This document shows positions 53,043-64,000 of a stretch of DNA of 64,000 bases, in pieces; positions within the stretch are counted from its first letter, which is position 1; each line of letters starts with the position of its first letter. The stretch spans positions 179,216,556 through 179,280,555 of the forward strand of contig CP136067.1 of assembly GCA_032622095.1 (NCBI GenBank), given 5' to 3'. Source of the stretch: Siphonodentalium dalli (taxonomy: Eukaryota > Mollusca > Scaphopoda > Gadilida > Siphonodentaliidae). A program made the position numbers and the translations under genes. Under the pieces are notes generated by a model that was given only the letters and a program-made list of their open reading frames with translations, had not been told where the DNA came from and ran no database searches.

Positions 53043-53667
53043 CAGAATTTCCTTTTGTTATTCAAATGAACAAGGTTGTACGGTACAGTACGATAAACTA
53101 CCATTATGATCAAAATCAAATTTCCAATAGGACCAATACTCTCGGTAATACATTCATCGATAAATTCTGCAACAGCTTTCAATTTTCATATCAACACTCA
53201 CACGACATGAAAGTATCCAGCAGTATCCGGACATTAGAAGCGGAGAATGTCAAACGATCATTTGTGCTAATCAAGTTAGGAGACAATAAACTGTTGCAGC
53301 CATAGATCGATGGTGATTGATACGCAACACGAACATCAACATTTCACGGACAGTATCATCCCAGCATCAAGTTAGATATCAGGATGTTACTCTACAATGA
53401 GTTCTTTGATCAGTTTATCACTGCTGTGAGAAAAATCAATTACAGGAAAGTCCAAAACAAGAGCTCTCCTGACAGCTCATTTAATAGTAAATTAATACAA
53501 GAACAAGAGCTGATTGGTCATTTGGATTGTATGAATTTTTTACGTGTATTTTTCTCAATTTATTATTAAAACTAATTTATTCCAATAAACAAAGGGCTCC
53601 ATACTATTTATATGGGGAAGTACCGTAAATTGAAAATAAAACTTCACTTGAAAAGAACAGTCATGAT
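53043..53667. other. No feature recognised
   Basis: No repeat seen; short frames only. Confidence 0.4.
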
Positions 53668-53935
53668 TTAACCCTTTCATGACTGGAGATGTGCTGGTGC
53701 AGCATTAAAGACCCTGTGCCAGTGCATTCTCTTATATATGCGCATCTCCCATAGGGAGCCTCACATACATGTATATAAGAGAACGCACTGGCTTACAAGG
53801 TCAAGGTATATATTGCTAGGCCAATGCATTCTCTTAATATGTGAGGCTCGTTGTGGGAGACTCGCATATAACAAGAGAATGCATTGGCACAGGGTTTTCA
53901 CAAAATTTCATGAACATCCAGTCATGAAGGGTTAA
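53668..53935 (+). mobile_element. Family B2 piggyBac-like MITE, complete
   Basis: TTAACCCTTTCATGACTGGA to TCCAGTCATGAAGGGTTAA; two hairpins with 'gccagtgcattctc' and 'gccaatgcattctc' arms. Confidence 0.82.
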
Positions 53936-54263
53936 CAGGGTCCGCACCCAGGTCAGAGCTACATGTAATAAAATCCAATACCATTCATTCATTCCTCGCC
54001 ATTTAAAAAACAGATTGTTAAAGACCCTCAAATCTAAAATTAAAGATGCATTCAGGGTTCTAGAGTTCCAGTTACAACAACAGCATAAAACATCTAAGGT
54101 ACAGTAATGCTTTAAATAATCGAATCCTTAACCACAGCAGAATTATGGGTAATTTTTCAGGATATACATGTAGTCGGAAATATGGCTTGTTGCCATTCAT
54201 CGAAAAGCTCTCAGTGACTATTTCCGACTAAATCCTGAAAAGTTACCCATAATTCTGATGTGG

Positions 54264-54939
54264 TTAACCCTTTCAGTGCCAAGTCCGATTTTTGTATCAA
54301 CACATATTTCCTTGATCATTTTTCAAATTTATTGATTATACCCCGCTGGACAAAACAAGTGTCCATTGACACCGCTGTGTATTTGCCGTTCGGCCGCGGT
54401 GTCAGAGTTTGTAACTGCAGTTGAGCACCGCGGCCGTACACTGCGGCCGAACAGCAAGTTCACTGCGGCCGAACGACAACTACCCTCGCGGCCGAATGAC
54501 ATGTACACCAAGGTTAGATTTCTGGTTTGTATCGTCTTTTTTCAGTTTAATGAAAGTACACCGCGGCAACTACACCATGTCAAATGGCAAGTACACCGTG
54601 GCCCAACTGTAGTTAGCTGGTGGAGCCGAGGTGTAGTTGTATTTCGGCCGCGGTGGGAACGCTAACCGCACCGCTGTTAAGTGGACACTTGTTTTGTCCA
54701 GCAGGGTAGTAATGTGATACCTGTACATTGATGGAAAGAGCTCTAAGAGCTCTTTCCATCAATGTATCACATTATTATAATCAATAAATTTATTGATTAT
54801 AGTAATGTGATACATTGATGGAAAGAGCTCCAAGAGCTCTTTCCATCAATGTATCACATTATTATAATCAATAAATTTGAAAAATGATCAAGGAAATATG
54901 TGTTGCTACAAAAATCGGACTTGGCACTGAAAGGGTTAA
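54264..54939. mobile_element. Family E piggyBac-like MITE, middle layer
   Basis: TTAACCCTTTCAGTGCCAAG to the inverse AAAGGGTTAA. The TTAA is part of the family A target sequence, so the target duplication is directly shown. The core palindrome is present twice. Confidence 0.88.
54341..54706. mobile_element. TA-targeted TIR element T, inner layer, GC-rich
   Basis: ccccgctggacaaaacaagtgtcc and ggacacttgttttgtccagcaggg ends with TA on both sides, inserted in 'gatta(TA)gtaatg' of family E. The interior has several 'cgcggccga' blocks (54390-54500) and is far more GC-rich than the window. Confidence 0.85.
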
Positions 54940-54968
54940 GGAGCCGATTATTTAGGGCATTTACTGTA

Positions 54969-55590
54969 ACTTAACATCGTTTTCTACTTTGTTCTGTTGG
55001 AAAAACATTGAAAACCAAATAAGACATATAAACTAAACCTATAAATACCTAAGAATATCATTTCGTTATTGACAATTGACAAAATAATTTTTGGTGTCCT
55101 CTAATAAATCAAAAGTATATGGAATAAATTCATAGAAAATTTGACATCAAACAAAAATAGCATCTTTCTTGTCGCATTTCCTGTTCCAAACATGTTACAT
55201 GTATTTTAATAATTGTATAAGAACTAGAACCTAAATAAATAGTAAAATTAGCCTGGAAGTTTATTTTCAACACCCAAAAATATATATCGTACAATGCAAT
55301 GAGAATCAATTACAAGTTCAACATACAATGAACATCCAAGGCTGCAAATATAGATGAAATTTACGCTATTCAAGCCTTGGATGTTCATTTGTCACATTCA
55401 AAGCTATTCCATATTTTCCTTCGGGAACTGTTTTATCACCTACATGTACATGTACCGGTAACTGTTAAGGCTGTTATATTTTGTAACATCTACCGTTCTA
55501 TTGTTCTCTGTAGATAATGCACTTAGAAATCAAAATAAATGTTATATCTAATGTAATGTACAAAATAGTGTTACATCAGTGCCTACTAGT
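54969..55590. other. No gene; small hairpin at 55329-55390
   Basis: The hairpin arms 'aatgaacatccaaggct' and 'agccttggatgttcatt' carry family C-like ends; nothing else recognised. Confidence 0.4.
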
Positions 55591-55594
55591 TAGA

Positions 55595-55620
55595 GGGGGG
55601 GGGGGGGGGGGGGGGGGGGG
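55595..55620. repeat. Poly-G tract, 26 nt
   Basis: Uninterrupted G run. Confidence 0.95.
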
Positions 55621-56178
55621 TATGAATCATCTGTTCTACAAATTAAATCTTTTCTCAGAACTTATGTCACCAGATTGCATGCCTTTAAAAATTACAATGC
55701 GCAATTACTTGTATACAAACTTCCTACATGTAGATCATTTGATATACAGTACTATCCATCTTTCCCACTATATTTTTGCCAGCTATCTTTACTTTATAGA
55801 TAAACAGAAACCAGGTGCTATGTGCACTCCAAGACTCTGAATAAATTGTATGGATGTACACATACAGTGCTCTCTCAAGAGTACAGCTGCCAGAACAGAA
55901 TTCCATTATAATTTACATACCCACAAACAATTTATGCATTTAAACAAGTGGTCTAAACATGGCTCAATATAAAGTTAAGCTTTAAAAAGACAATATGCTG
56001 GAAACAAGAGTTATTACAATAACGGGCAGACACAATCAATATATGTTACATGGTTGCAATACACTCCCTACTTATTCGATCCAATTTGAAAGGGCGCGCC
56101 TGAACTATTCCTATTCACTGAATGGGTAATAATTTATAGCATAATACTGTACACCAGTCACTACATTTACAGTCTATG
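55621..56178. other. No feature recognised
   Basis: No repeat or gene seen. Confidence 0.4.
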
Positions 56179-56590
56179 CCTTTACCCAACAAACCGGCCA
56201 AATAAAGCTTCAATAGCCTAAAATATCTTCGGTCTGTCTCAATAGAACCATACAAATATGGATATCATTGGAACCGGCTCCTTGACCACATTGTGATAGT
56301 TACAGTTATGCCCTGTGCCAATGCATTCTCTTATATATGCGAGTCGATGCATTCTCTTATATATGCGAGTCGACCATAGGTCGCCTCGCATATATAAGAG
56401 AATGCATTGGCCTAAAAAAAAACCTTTTTTTAACACTTTTTACCATTTTTTCTTACATTCTTTAACAATTTTATAATTTTTAATGTGTTAAGCCAATGCA
56501 TTCTCTTATATATGCGAGGCGACCTATGGTCGACTCGCATATATAAGAGAATGCATTGGCACAGGGCCCTTCTGTTGGGTAAAGGGTTAA
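56179..56590 (+). mobile_element. Family B1 MITE, left TTAA lost
   Basis: Right TTAA intact. The first hairpin has a 24-bp partial duplication (gcattctcttatatatgcgagtcg twice). Confidence 0.8.
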
Positions 56591-56736
56591 ACCATGGTTC
56601 CATGATATCTATATTAATGAGTCACTTTGATAACTGGATACTCACTGATGGGTAGTTATCTGAATCTGATTGATTTATTCACTTGTAGGGTTGCTCAGAT
56701 AATATACAGGTACATGTACATTATACATACCAATAG

Positions 56737-57345
56737 GGTTGTAACGATGCCCGAACTTAACAATGCAATGTGCATCGCGATGTTTATGTGACGATCACGA
56801 TGCAGAATTGCTAGTTACCACTATATATTACTAGTAATTCAGCCATCGTTCCAGGAATCAAGTTGTTTGCTGCCCACATGGCAACTTCAACCTGATGACT
56901 GCAATTAGGAAGTGTAATTTACAGTAATGCTCTAATTAATCGACCTCTTAACCACAGCAGAATTATGGGTAACTTTTCAGGATTTAGTCGGAAATATGGC
57001 TTGTTGCCATTCATTGGAAAGCTCTCGCCGAGAGCTTTCCGATGAATGGCAACAAGCCATATTTCCGACTAAATCCTGAAAAGTTACCCATAATTATGCT
57101 GTGGTTAAGAGGTCGATTAATTAGAGCATTACTGTAATCCTACTGTATCTTCCTCATTCAATCCCTCTGGGAAATAAATGTTGACAAAATCAATACTTGA
57201 TAGTTGTCAGCTAGCATTTGATGAGTTTTTTATGCAAAAGTAGGCTTTTCATAATTTGTGATGCATCACATCCGACATTCCCGATGAGAGGCAAACAAAA
57301 ATTTGCGATGCATTGAAATCACGATGAATCGTTGCAGCCCAACAC
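56737..57345. mobile_element. hAT-like element U, with nested family A
   Basis: Ends tagggttgtaacgatgcccg and atgaatcgttgcagccca, inverted; subterminal 'gcatcgcgatg' and 'gcgatgcattg'. The TIR style matches animal hAT elements. Target duplication not clear. Confidence 0.65.
56920..57136. mobile_element. Family A MITE nested in U
   Basis: 217-bp palindrome, 'gctctaattaatcgac' subfamily. Confidence 0.85.
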
Positions 57346-57411
57346 AGCACTGAATAAATAGAAATCTCTCTGATCATCATCTGCTTACAATACACTGCAA
57401 AAAGTAGAGAA

Positions 57412-57676
57412 TTAACCCTTTAATGATGGGTGCAGCATTAAAAATAATGTGCCAGTGCATTCTCTTATATATGCGCGTCTCCCATAGGGAGCCTCGCATA
57501 TATATAAGAGAATGGACTGGCTTACAAGGTCAAGGTAAATATTGTTAGACCAATGTATTCTCTAATATATGCGAGGCTCCCTATGAGAGACTTACGATGC
57601 ATATACATGTATAAGAAAATGCATTGGCAGAGGGTTTTCACCAAATTTCAGGAAACTCCAGTCATGGAAGGGTTAA
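57412..57676 (+). mobile_element. Family B2 piggyBac-like MITE, complete
   Basis: TTAACCCTTTAATGATGGG to CAGTCATGGAAGGGTTAA; two hairpins, the second decayed. Confidence 0.78.
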
Positions 57677-58280
57677 GAACATTCCAGGACACCAGTCTAC
57701 TGGGGGAGGGGGATACAGTCAGAGTAATTTCCAGGCCAGTTTTGGTACCTGTAACAGGTATGGGCGTCCAAACTTCAGGCGCCCAAAAAAACAGTTAAAA
57801 AGAAGAAAAAAATCCTCAGATAATTTGTTTTTTACCATTACTAATAGAAAACAAACACAACTAACACTAAATCATCAAATAAAGCAAAAAGTTGTCATTT
57901 TATGGCAGTATGTACATGTAATTCCAGGGGTAGGCCACCTCATACCCTCCCCCAACTTTTTGCTGCGGCCTTCGGATATGACTTTGGCATATAAAACAGG
58001 TGTCCCCAAATAATTACTGGACACTACACTGGATACCGTACCCCTTTTCTACCAGTAACCTGTATGTGTAAAATGATTCAATGCAGTATACCTGAGGTGT
58101 ACAATGTACATGTATTGGTGTATAAGTCATTTACTAATTTATATGAGCCTTGAGCATGTCAAGGCGACCATGCAGTCTAATGTCAAGTCTGAAGAAAGGT
58201 AAACACTAAACACAATGTCAGGCATTACAATGTTTATGTTCCGCCAATTGACTTGGAATTTGGAATTCAGCCAAGGCTGA
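57677..58280. other. No feature recognised
   Basis: No repeat seen; a 129-codon frame at 57624-58013 starts inside the B2 element and looks non-coding. Confidence 0.4.
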
Positions 58281-58299
58281 GAACATGGTGCCGGACAGT

Positions 58300-59475
58300 T
58301 GTAGAATGAGGTCCCCAGCGGGTGAGTATATTGATGCCACCAGGCCTGCAGGTTTCCAAATTATATGTAACCTATTTTTTTTTCGCCTGGTTTGTGCTTA
58401 GGCCAAAAATAAAATCTTTGTTTCTGATACGCTGCTTGGCTGCGATTTTCTTGTCTGCCTCAATTTTTTTTTTTTTATTTTCTTCAGAAGGCTAATCTAT
58501 AGTTACCTGTTAGAGTGTCAATGTGAATATTTATAATTTTTCCCAATCCCAAAAGCAAAAATAAGTTGGTTATTAAACTCAACGTTGGTAGAGTTCATAC
58601 TGTAGAGTGAATGAATTCAAGGGACAGCATGTTTTTATCCAATGCTTGGCTCATTTTCAATGCACATTGATCTACCATATTCCATGGGACCATGAATACA
58701 CTATTATATTACTTACGGCTGAAAATCTTTATAAAAAAAATCTGTGTCTGCCTGTCTGGAAAATGATCCCAATGTTTATCGGAAACGGAGAAGTATTTTG
58801 TTTCGGCCTTAGCCCTTAGGTAACCCATACCATAGGTTAGTAGGAGAGTTACACAAACTGTTATAATCACTACAACTGGTATTATTAACTACAGATGGGC
58901 AACTCATTGAACTACCATAATAAATTTGAATGTCTCATTTTGGGACTTGATTCATGAACAAAAATTAAGGTGAGAATTAGTTATGGCGAGACCTGCATTT
59001 GACTTGTTTTTCGTTCGCAGCATTTTCATTTTAGATAACCTCCAGGCGAATTGAACGGTCGTTCGCCTCAAATTTGCAGGCCTGTGCTACCCTGCACAGC
59101 GGGCTAGATGACTAAATTTTACCCTCTGGGGATCTCATTCTGCTGAGGACTCATCTACTCGGGAAAATATCTTTGAACCATTATCTAATTAAAAATATTT
59201 TTAGTTTCTTTAGAAACTTCTTCCCAAATATTCTTTTTCAGTATAGTTTCTCTACTATATCCTCAAATTGGCAGACGACACATTGCATAATTGAGGACAT
59301 TCGTGGTGCCCAATGGGTGCACATCACAAGATTCACCATCTGGAAACTTAAATCTGAGTCTAGGTCTCCCTTTAGCATGAGGCCATGCAGAATGAGGTCC
59401 TCAGAGGATGAATTTGGTGACCTAGTGGGGTAGCGCTAAATTCACCCTCTGTGGACCTCTTTCTGCAAATATCCA
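58300..59475. mobile_element. Family C element split by element V
   Basis: 'agaatgaggtccccagcgggtga' at the left; '...tgctaccctgcacagcgggctag' resumes after 59084; ends 'cctctttctgcaaatatccagca'. Confidence 0.65.
58341..59084. mobile_element. hAT-like element V, 744 bp
   Basis: caggcctgcaggtttccaaatt start, tcaaatttgcaggcctg end; flanks tgccac and tgctac match 5 of 6. No transposase frame. Confidence 0.62.
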
Positions 59476-59777
59476 GCACCATATTCTCACCTGGGCCTGA
59501 ATTCAACAAAAGGACTGATAATACAGTATATTCAGTGAATGTGCACACCAATGCACAGCACTTATTAGTTTCTATACAATCGCTAATTGGTCAGAGAAGT
59601 TTTTCATTATTGGCACATGATCACTACTCAAGAGTTAATAGATCTAGTATCACTGCTTCGTCTTGCTGTTGAGTTGAATGGTGCTTGAAAAAATTGTCCC
59701 AACACAATGTGCCTTTAAATATTTCCAAAAGACATATGTACTGGTAAGAAAGTAGGTCAGGTCATGGTAGAGTCACG

Positions 59778-59884
59778 GAGAGCTTTCCGATGAATGGCAA
59801 CAAGCCATATTTCCGACTAAATCCTGAAAAATTACCCATAATTCTGCTGTGGTTAAGTGGTCAATTACTTTGGGCATTACTGTA
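59778..59884. mobile_element. Family A, right half only
   Basis: Starts at the loop (gagagctttccgatg) and runs to gggcattactgta. Confidence 0.8.
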
Positions 59885-60323
59885 TTTGGTCTTTTCTCCT
59901 TTGTTATTCTTTCTCAATAAATTTTTAAAAAAAAAGTGTTAATAGATCTTGAGGAAACAATTGTTCCCATCGACTATGAGATATACATGTAATTCAAGTT
60001 ATTCAACTGAGTACTACATGTACAGTACAACTGAGTTACTATACATGTAGGTCAGGATTAATTAAATTCAAGGCAATTTCTTGACAATTTTCAAGGTTTT
60101 TCGTAAATTTTAAATTCAAGGCCATGCAAGATCATTTCTTGACATTTTAATTTAAAAGTTTTTCCTCCACAAGACCCTCTATGTTATGGTCATTTGTCAA
60201 AATTAAGGCTGAAAATTTACACCAGAATATTTAAAAGATTGAGGCACTGTCTCAGTATGAAGTGGTGCATTGCTTTTATATTATGAGTGGCTCAAGTACT
60301 ATCATAACAAAGATACTACCAGG

Positions 60324-60460
60324 TACAGTAATGCTCTAATTAATCGACTCGGCGAGAGCTTTCTGATGAATGGCAACAAGCCATATTTCCGACTAAATCC
60401 TGAAAAGTTACCCATAATTATGGTGTGGTTAAGAGGTCGATTAATTAGAGCATTACTGTA
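60324..60460. mobile_element. Family A MITE, left arm deleted
   Basis: The left 28 bp (tacagtaatgctctaattaatcgactc) are followed directly by the loop and the right arm. Confidence 0.8.
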
Positions 60461-60832
60461 CATGTAATCCTACCCTTGACTACATGAAATCACCAAAAGC
60501 GGCAAAATTACCTGCTTTGAAACAGTTTTAATAACATACCGGTACATGTATATATGTGATATTTGAAAACAATCAAATCATACAGGTATGATAAAAGACT
60601 TATCAGACATCCTGCATTCAACCTTTAAATTTAAGGCCATGAACGATTACCAGATATACATGTAATGAGGTCAAATTCCAATACTGAAAAAAAAACTGGC
60701 CATTCGTCAATACTTCTCGGGCTACATGTATAGGAAGATTAGACATCAAGAGGCCTTGCAAAATCGCAAATTCATATTTCTGACAGATCAATTCATCTAC
60801 CAGGATATCAAAGACATACATAGGGGTCATTA

Positions 60833-60846
60833 GGGGGGGGGGGGGG
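60833..60846. repeat. Poly-G tract, 14 nt
   Basis: Followed by 'cgtggttagcccagttgattagtgg', a sequence like a pol III A box, but with no B box behind it. Confidence 0.85.
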
Positions 60847-61072
60847 CGTGGTTAGCCCAGTTGATTAGTGGGCTGACCTCCCAGCTCCACCTATATGTCA
60901 CTGTTACGGGGTGGGGTAGGGGGGATAAATCTGACAAGGATGAATTGAGCTCTCATATAATAATTAGGATACATGCAGATCAATCCATTTATTGGAATTT
61001 GTTAAAAAAATATTGTATCGGTAGACAAATTATACAAGTGGTTACTGCTGGGCGATATTTGCATTAAAAATA

Positions 61073-61150
61073 CACTACTGTGGTGTGATTTTAGAATTAA
61101 CACTGTATAATACCGGTACAGTGTTAATTCTAAAATAACATCACAGTATA
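61073..61150. repeat. Perfect-arm small palindrome
   Basis: Arms ttttagaattaacactgta and tacagtgttaattctaaaa around taataccgg, extended outward by 'actgtggtgtga' and 'catcacagtat'. Confidence 0.8.
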
Positions 61151-61722
61151 CAGTATTACCGATTATTTCCACATGTACATGTATATTCAGTACACTGTAA
61201 CTAAAGGCTGCTTTCCAAAATAGGAACCAAATCAATTCTCTCTCTGACAAGATACATGTAGGCCTAATGTAAGGCCAAAAAAAAAAAGATTGTATATTTC
61301 CGCTAACAGAATGAAAAAATAGGGGAGGGGAATTTTTTTTTATACAAATTTTTGGCTTTTTATCAAAATATAAAATTAAGGGGCGGCGGCTATTTTTAGG
61401 GTAAGTTGATATGCGGGAAAAATAGCATCTTTTTTTGGGTCTAATTTGGAATTGAATTTTATTATTATTACCAACCAGCACAACATGTAGTATTGTTAGA
61501 CTTGATCAAAGACCGGTTATTGTTTAACCAAGAATTTTGGGAGCTGTTGAACATTTTGTAGCATTCTATTATATCTCCTATAGTACATGTACATGTATAT
61601 GGCATCAGTACTACAGGGTTGGAATCTTTAGATCTCCCCAAGCCTGTCTTCATACATGTATGGTAAATGTTTTAGTGTTGGAAATAGCTTGGTTGCTCTT
61701 CTTTGGTCCTTCCTCTAGTGTC

Positions 61723-61822
61723 CCGAATAGAAGAACAGACCGGAATAGTAGTACAGGGTGGACAATTGGGCAAATTTCAAAAATAGAACAGACCGGAATA
61801 GAAGTACAGGGCGGACAAATTC
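61723..61822. repeat. Short tandem duplication
   Basis: 'gaacagaccggaatag(t/a)agtacaggg(t/c)ggaca' occurs at 61733 and 61787. Confidence 0.8.
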
Positions 61823-61829
61823 TTAGATG

Positions 61830-64000
61830 TCTCAATATTCGAACAAGACGATCATTGGCTATCAATATACATCATATTACATGTTTGATTAAATATGGTT
61901 TCCAGGCTGGTTGGGAATATTATAAACATGGCCTGTATTATATTAATTATTTCTAAAATACCTTTTCCTTAATTAATATTAATGTATTTCAGAGAAGGCA
62001 AAAGTTTCAGCTTGAGACTTCATTATTTAGATAATTTTTTATGAATAACTATTAAGTGACTACTAGTACATAGTACATTCCAGAGTTTTGAACTGATAAT
62101 GATACTTCTTCTGGTTACAGCCGTCGGTCATTTGCTGACCATTATTATACTACTCTTACTTGCTGAATAATAGTGTTGGGCTGCATTTTCGGCTGAAATT
62201 AATAATATTGCTGGCAATTTCACTATGTGGATTCCTAATAATACTATTAATAGTGCAGGGTTCTATTTTTGACTGAAATTATATAATCGTACATGCACTA
62301 TTATTCGGCAGGTGAGATTACTACTAGTAGTAGTAGTACTACTACAGGTAGTACTAGTATTTATAGAGTATATATTGTGATCTCAACAGGCACAGCCAGA
62401 GTAGAGATTTGTGGCAAGACTTTATAGTACAAACCATCTGAAATAAAATCAAAAGCCGTCCACATGTACAGGTAAAGTCCTAACCATGTCCCTCATCCTA
62501 AGGTGTGAGGTCAAGGTCTAAGAAAACTATTATAAACAAGTGAGATCATTAGCATTAGTCATCAAACTTCAAAGGAAGCCAAGTTCTACTGACTACTGTT
62601 AAATGTATTTAAATCTAAATAAAATTTGGTTCAATCATATCTGGAGATACAAATATTATTAATCAACTATCAAGATATTTGAATCGAACAAAACACTTAC
62701 AAATATAGTAAACTCTCAATAATCAGAACAGGATGCTCATTTGACAAACAGGCGAATCTTGCAGACGCGAAAATCCGATAGTAGGTCAAGAAAATCTGAG
62801 TGTAATTTACTGTAAACACAGCGAGAAGCAAGTAATATAAGGCGTATAACGGCTTGTCCGCTACTGAAACAATAGATTTCTTACCACTAAAAGATTGATT
62901 ACTACACGTAAATCCCAATTAAGTATTTTCGTGAATCAAATTACAGTAAGAATTAGAGAATTAATCATAATTAAATCACCTGAATGAAATGAAACCAGTT
63001 GGACAACACCTTGCTTCGTAGTGCCCTCTTTTGACCACAAATATTTTCCTCGTAGACTGGTTCTCTCCCAAAAAAATGCCCCCACAAAAGAAGGATGGTT
63101 ACCTGTTGCATTTTAATTGGGCCGGCATGCGAATATTGTAGCAAGATATTTTCAGACATCAGCAATGGATCAATGTGTGATTCCTGCTTCATCGACTAAA
63201 TTGGGCTGGTTTGATATAGGTATGGGAATTATTTTGTGCAATCAGAATTTATCCGGTGTTGTGAAAATATGGCCTTCTGAAAATAAATTCCCAATACGAT
63301 GAATGAATCATAAATACCACCAATAGTCTCATGACTATCGATCACTACCCGATTACAGGGATAATGAATGATTCGTCTACACGCTGTACATAACTGTAAT
63401 TGTCAAGTTAAAATATATATAGCAATCATAAATTAAATAGTTTAAATATAGATTTTAAAGTGGCACATAATCTTTCACCTTTAAAGATCAAGTTAACGGA
63501 CATGGCTCATTCGAACCTCAAATTTTTTTCTACGTAATTTGGAGCGACGGATACGATAGGTCGATAAATAAACGAACTATTGATATACCGGCTTCATATG
63601 CTATGAACATCAGTCACAGTCACAGCCGTTTTCCACTTTTCGTCAGAAGTCGGAAAAAACGCTCTTTATTGCTACCATATCAGGAATAGTCCACCACGGA
63701 CGCTCTTTTCTGTTCCATGTCGTACAAATGTCTGTTTTGTTTTCGGACCCAAACACCGTATTCACGGTTATATTTTTAATTACTTCAATGCGTCTTTTTG
63801 GGTTACATAATGCTCGTAGAAAGGTAGTTCACCTATGTATCGACCTATTTCGATGCAGAGAAAAATTCAAAAGCGAATAATATTACGTGCATGTATTTCG
63901 GAGCGCAAACCGCGTGTGACTTTAAATAGCTAGGGGCATAGGCTACAGTTATTATATCTCAATGGTGAATTAAATTGGTCACTCTCATCGATGTTTGTTG
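61830..64000. other. No gene recognised; short TAG-repeat palindrome near 62322
   Basis: AT-rich with few known repeats. 62320-62358 holds 'tactactagtagtagtagtactacta'-type trinucleotides that can fold. On the minus strand a good donor, gtaagtg, follows ATATTT at about 62701, but no coding match was seen. A dispersed motif lies at 63659-63707. Confidence 0.4.

Larger units (their letters stand above)
54100..54968. mobile_element. Family A MITE, outer layer of a triple nest
   Basis: Left arm from tacagtaatgctttaaataatcg. The right arm is cut at gtgg|TTAA by the 54264-54939 element, then resumes ggagccgattatttagggca...actgta. Confidence 0.85.

Noticed and set aside
60841-60911. tRNA gene or complete SINE
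   Set aside because: An A-box-like sequence is present, but no B box at the right distance and no cloverleaf could be drawn.
62690-63192. Minus-strand frames with hydrophobic stretches and a good donor at 62701
   Set aside because: No match to a known domain and no partner exon with acceptor found. It could be a non-coding exon, but nothing in the sequence supports that further.

Overview
This window is eukaryotic nuclear DNA. It is AT-rich, has long introns and is packed with short non-autonomous transposons. It contains one gene that can be supported: a tetraspanin on the minus strand, whose eight coding exons I reconstructed between 37168 (ATG) and 11830 (stop). The exons join without any frame break into 251 residues, and every intron is phase 0. 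The protein has four membrane segments, the CCG motif, six cysteines in the large extracellular loop, and the Asn/Glu/Glu polar residues in membrane segments 1, 3 and 4. Repeat style (families ending in GGAC microsatellites followed by 'gagctaaaa', about 160-bp monomer arrays, frequent 'acatgtac') suggests a mollusc, probably a bivalve. This is inference; no database was searched.

Layout. 1-11.8 kb: downstream of the gene, with a minisatellite, hairpin MITEs, and a 3.6-kb element (6.96-10.55 kb) holding about 161-bp monomers that form a 483-bp trimeric higher-order repeat. 11.8-37.2 kb: the tetraspanin gene, whose seven introns hold most of the named repeats, including two direct copies of a 2.6-3.1-kb composite element on either side of exon 6. 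37.2-37.3 kb: a 100-N assembly gap just upstream of the first coding exon. 37.3-64 kb: no gene found. This part holds an eight-unit, about 311-bp tandem array built on a palindromic MITE (40.9-43.4 kb), nested transposons (notably three deep at 54.1-55.0 kb), and largely featureless sequence from 61.5 kb on.

Repeat families, with the labels used below. A: about 215-bp full-length palindrome, TA-flanked, ends CAGTAATG (mariner/Tc1/pogo-like). B1, B2 and E: TTAA-flanked elements with CCCTTT ends (piggyBac-like); B1 carries two 69-nt hairpins that are exact reverse complements of each other. C: hairpin element with CAAGCCTTG ends and 8-bp target duplication. D: long-TIR foldback with 9-bp duplication (Mutator-like). 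H: ends in a 'gaggccgatcacgatcggc' hairpin and a 'gtttaccatactatggtatgggtaaac' hairpin with about 160-bp monomers between. I: the 'agatggctgctggcggccatg' monomer element. K and several single elements: hAT-like, with CAGGG or CAGTCC ends. None encodes a recognisable transposase here, so class assignments rest on termini and target-site duplications alone.
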